From positions 1 through 16,850 of the forward strand of contig PUNB01000111.1 of NCBI GenBank assembly GCA_003552565.1: 16,850 nucleotides of DNA, written 5' to 3'. Below the pieces are notes generated by a model that was not told the DNA's origin, made no database searches, and saw only the letters and a list, made by a program, of their open reading frames with translations. This document shows positions 14,603-16,850 of this stretch, piece by piece. Position numbers and translations under genes: made by a program. Origin of the DNA: Lentisphaerota bacterium. GTDB taxonomy: Bacteria; Verrucomicrobiota; Lentisphaeria; Oligosphaerales; PUNB01. The first letter of the stretch is position 1, and the number at the start of each line of letters is the position of its first letter.

Positions 14603-15011
14603 AGCATTTTAACCTTTTTTGTTGTTTGAACATCCATTATGTGGAATCAGAACTCGATTTTTCAGTACAAAGGGATCACATGTTGAATGCCACTCAGCCG
14701 ACAATATAACTCGCCCCACTTCATCGGATACTTTTAGGCGATCAACTTCCTTCGATATGGATTATAAATCAGCCTCGTCAGCATGATTTATGTGCATATT
14801 GTAATCGTCTTTCCTATCCAATATCGACGAGGCAGGTGTTTTAAGCGTAACCAACTAAGGGTGGGGCTTAGGTGTTCGATTAAGTTCGGGATTAAGCGTC
14901 ATGGTCTCTACGCCTCTCTTCTAAACACTTCAGCTTTCTCTTTATCCCACACTTCGTCTCACCCTTACTTGGTTACGCTTAACCGCCCCGGACATGCGGT
15001 TGAAGTGGCGC
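14603..15011. other. Intergenic region between nadC and gcvPB
   Basis: No gene is supported over these 409 bases. The nadC-proximal 235 bases are ordinary-looking, AT-richer sequence that should contain the nadC promoter; I could not pick a convincing one. The gcvPB-proximal part is occupied by the long inverted repeat at 14841-14982. A 90-codon plus-strand open frame (14783-15055) crosses the repeat and runs into gcvPB antisense, with no SD, and is not called. Confidence 0.7.
14841..14982. repeat. Long inverted repeat, possible structured RNA or MITE
   Basis: Bases 14841-14863 (ttaagcgtaaccaactaagg and gtg) and 14960-14982 are inverted repeats matching at 22 of 23 positions. The 96-base interior continues to pair imperfectly: ggtgttcgattaag on the left faces ctttatcccacac on the right, and a small gcgt...acgc hairpin lies near the middle (about 14897-14913). 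The whole could fold as one long hairpin of about 142 bases. It lies 29 bp beyond the gcvPB stop codon, so it could be the operon's terminator or 3' structure, though no T-run follows. Confidence 0.75.
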
Positions 15012-16469
15012 TCAATCCGTCAAGCAGGCCAGATCCATTTCTCTCGCGGCCTTGACTTCATCCGGCCGCCCAACCGAGGTGGTGGTCGGAGCCTGGTGCA
15101 GTGAGTCCGGATCCTTCGCCGCTTTCTCGGCGATCCGGCGCATGGCTTCAATGAATTCGTCCAGAGTCTCTTTGCTCTCTGTTTCCGTGGGTTCAATCAT
15201 CATGGCTTCCGCCACAATCAGCGGGAAATACACCGTCGGCGGATGATATCCCTGATCTATCAACCCTTTGGCCACATCGACGGCCCGTACGTCATGTTCA
15301 TTCTGCAGCTTGCGGGCTGACAGAACGAATTCGTGCATACAGGTGCGGTCGTACGGCAGTTCATAGAGCTTTTTTAAATGATTCATCAGGTAATTAGCGT
15401 TCAGGACCGCGTGATCACTGACTTCCCGCAACCCTTCTTCGCCGAGCATCATGATGTAAGCACAGGCCTTTAGGCAGACCGCGAAATTGCCGTAGAAAGG
15501 CGCGATGTAACCGATTGATTTCGGGTAATTATAATTAAGCGTGAAGGTATTATCCTTTCTGCGCACCACTCTTGAAATCGGCAGGAATGGAACCAGGTGG
15601 TCGGCCACTGTCACCGGTCCGGCACCGGGGCCGCCGCAGCCGTGCGGTGTGGCGAAAGTCTTATGCAGATTGACATGCACCACGTCGAACCCCGCGTCGC
15701 CGGGACGAAAGCGCCCCATGACGGCATTGAAGTTGGCGCCGTCATAGTATACCTGGGCATCAAAACGATGGGCAATTTCCGTGACCTTCTGAACGTGCTG
15801 ATTGAAAATGCCCAGGGTGTTCGGATTGGTCAACATGACCGCGGCGGTGCGGTCACTGATTTTGTTCTCCAGCTCCTGCAGGTCGAGCATGCCGGTTTCC
15901 TTGTCAGTCGCCACCGGTTCGGTCTTGTAGCCGGCGATGGAGGCGCTGGAAGGGTTGGTGCCATGGGCTTCATCCGGTATAAGAACTACGTCCTTCTGGT
16001 TGCCGCGATCCCGATGGTAGGCGGCGATAATCATCATGCCCGTGAGTTCGCCGTGGGCGCCGGCCATAGGCTGAAGCGTACAGCCGCTCAAGCCGGTGAG
16101 CCGGCAGAGCATTGATTCCAGCTCGTGGATTATCTGCAGCGCCCCTTGCACCAGCATGCCGCCCTGTCGCAGCTGCGGCAGCAGCGGATGCAGTTCGGAA
16201 AAACCTTTGAACCCGGCGATTTTCTCCAGCACCTTCGGATTGTACTTCATGGTGCAGGATCCGAGCGGGTAAAAACCGGAATCCACGCCGAAATTGCGGT
16301 TTGACAATTCGGTGAAGTGGCGGACGGCATCGAGCTCTGAGATCTCGCACAGAGCCGGCTCCTGCCGCCTTTGGTATTGCGATTCGAGAGGCTCCGCTTT
16401 CGGCACATCCGGCCGCGGCGGCTTGATCCCGCGGCGGCCGGGTACGGATTTATGAAAAATCAACGACAT
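15012..16469 (-). CDS. gcvPB: Glycine dehydrogenase (decarboxylating) subunit 2, P protein of the glycine cleavage system
   Basis: With GcvPA this forms the PLP-dependent P protein, which decarboxylates glycine and passes the aminomethyl group to lipoylated H protein. The 485 residues match the C-terminal half of fused P proteins. The family start SLIFHKSVPGRRGIKPP is seen, as are LGSCTMKYNPK (69-79), DEAHGTNPSSAS (166-177) and YYDGANFNA (241-249). HVNLHKTFATPHGCGGPG contains Lys270, the residue expected to bind PLP. The start ATG overlaps the end of gcvPA by ten bases. A strong ggagg lies seven bases upstream within gcvPA, so the two subunits are probably translationally coupled and made in equal amounts. 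The gene is complete. Confidence 0.97.
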   Translation of the reverse strand: MSLIFHKSVPGRRGIKPPRPDVPKAEPLESQYQRRQEPALCEISELDAVRHFTELSNRNFGVDSGFYPLGSCTMKYNPKVLEKIAGFKGFSELHPLLPQLRQGGMLVQGALQIIHELESMLCRLTGLSGCTLQPMAGAHGELTGMMIIAAYHRDRGNQKDVVLIPDEAHGTNPSSASIAGYKTEPVATDKETGMLDLQELENKISDRTAAVMLTNPNTLGIFNQHVQKVTEIAHRFDAQVYYDGANFNAVMGRFRPGDAGFDVVHVNLHKTFATPHGCGGPGAGPVTVADHLVPFLPISRVVRRKDNTFTLNYNYPKSIGYIAPFYGNFAVCLKACAYIMMLGEEGLREVSDHAVLNANYLMNHLKKLYELPYDRTCMHEFVLSARKLQNEHDVRAVDVAKGLIDQGYHPPTVYFPLIVAEAMMIEPTETESKETLDEFIEAMRRIAEKAAKDPDSLHQAPTTTSVGRPDEVKAAREMDLACLTD

Positions 16470-16850
16470 AGAACAGCCTCCATGTTTTCGGCGTAAACAC
16501 CGATTTCATACTTAGTTCGTTTTTCCGTCACCGCCACCAGCAGGTAATTCTCCAGATCCGGATAGTAATGACCGAGCGGGAATCCGGGGGCGAAACCGCG
16601 CTCCACCATGCGGGCGGCGAAATCCTCCGCGTTGATCGGCAGTTCCACGGTGAACTCATTAAAAGTGGGACTGCCTCTTTTTACATCCACCCCCGGGATT
16701 TCGGACAGCCGCTGCTTCATGTATTCTGCTTTTGAACGGCATAGTTCCGCCACCTCGGCCAGTCCCTGTCGCCCCATGAGGCTGAGGTAAATATGAGCCC
16801 GCAGGGCGCAAAGCGCCTGGTTGGTGCAGATGTTGGAGGTGGCTTTCTGC
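16460..16850 (-). CDS. gcvPA: Glycine dehydrogenase (decarboxylating) subunit 1, C-terminal part only
   Basis: The reading frame is open to the right edge of the window, and only the last 129 or so residues are present. The visible protein begins QKATSNICTNQALCALRAHI, the conserved segment near the end of the first P-protein half. It continues through MGRQGLAEVAELCRSKAEYM and FNEFTVELP to the usual ending (YLLVAVTEKRTKYEIGVYAE). An internal ATG at 16777 is not the start. It is the upstream partner of gcvPB, overlapping it by ten bases; gcvT and gcvH would be expected beyond the edge. Confidence 0.95.
   Translation of the reverse strand, partial: QKATSNICTNQALCALRAHIYLSLMGRQGLAEVAELCRSKAEYMKQRLSEIPGVDVKRGSPTFNEFTVELPINAEDFAARMVERGFAPGFPLGHYYPDLENYLLVAVTEKRTKYEIGVYAENMEAVLCR

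Overview
The window is a stretch of bacterial chromosome carrying mostly housekeeping genes on the minus strand, separated by intergenic regions that are unusually rich in palindromic repeats. No phage, plasmid, transposase, CRISPR, tRNA or rRNA gene was recognised. The gene set (SecA with a long inserted substrate-binding region and a C-terminal zinc tail, UvrB, NadC, split glycine decarboxylase, a two-half M16 protease, a KamA-type radical SAM enzyme) fits a Gram-negative-type anaerobe or facultative anaerobe. The style of the repeats and a Gln/Gly/Ala-rich protein with a C-terminal membrane segment suggest the Planctomycetes-Verrucomicrobia-Lentisphaerae group. That placement is inference and weak.

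Layout from left to right: (1) 1-536, an array of repeat modules; (2) 537-3431, a secreted or membrane-anchored M16 zinc protease (minus); (3) 3432-4655, a 1.2-kb non-coding region with a second copy of the left array followed by a GC-rich series of hairpins; (4) 4656-5330, a CBM9-like protein, 35 bp behind secA (5366-8401), both minus; (5) 8537-9643, a KamA-family aminomutase, the only gene called on the plus strand and divergent from secA; (6) 9644-9929, a short repeat-bearing region between convergent genes; (7) uvrB 9930-11927 (minus); (8) 11928-12134, a compact element with nested inverted repeats; (9) a PAS-like/zinc-motif protein 12135-12695, the low-complexity tail-anchored protein 12737-13633 and nadC 13739-14602, all minus; (10) 14603-15011, non-coding with a long near-perfect inverted repeat; (11) gcvPB 15012-16469 and the 3' end of gcvPA (16460-16850), overlapping by 10 bp in one operon that runs in from beyond the right edge.

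The genes serve unrelated core functions: glycine cleavage, NAD synthesis, nucleotide excision repair, protein export and proteolysis. Only gcvPA-gcvPB form a clear functional unit; secA with the CBM9-like gene, and the low-complexity gene with the PAS-like gene, could be two-gene transcripts on spacing alone. The most unusual content is the repeat system. A roughly 50-60 bp GC-rich module alternates with interchangeable palindromic 'cargo' hairpins. One cargo has its loop in either orientation. Similar arms occur inside a different set of terminal inverted repeats near uvrB. A 155-bp direct repeat brackets the protease gene.
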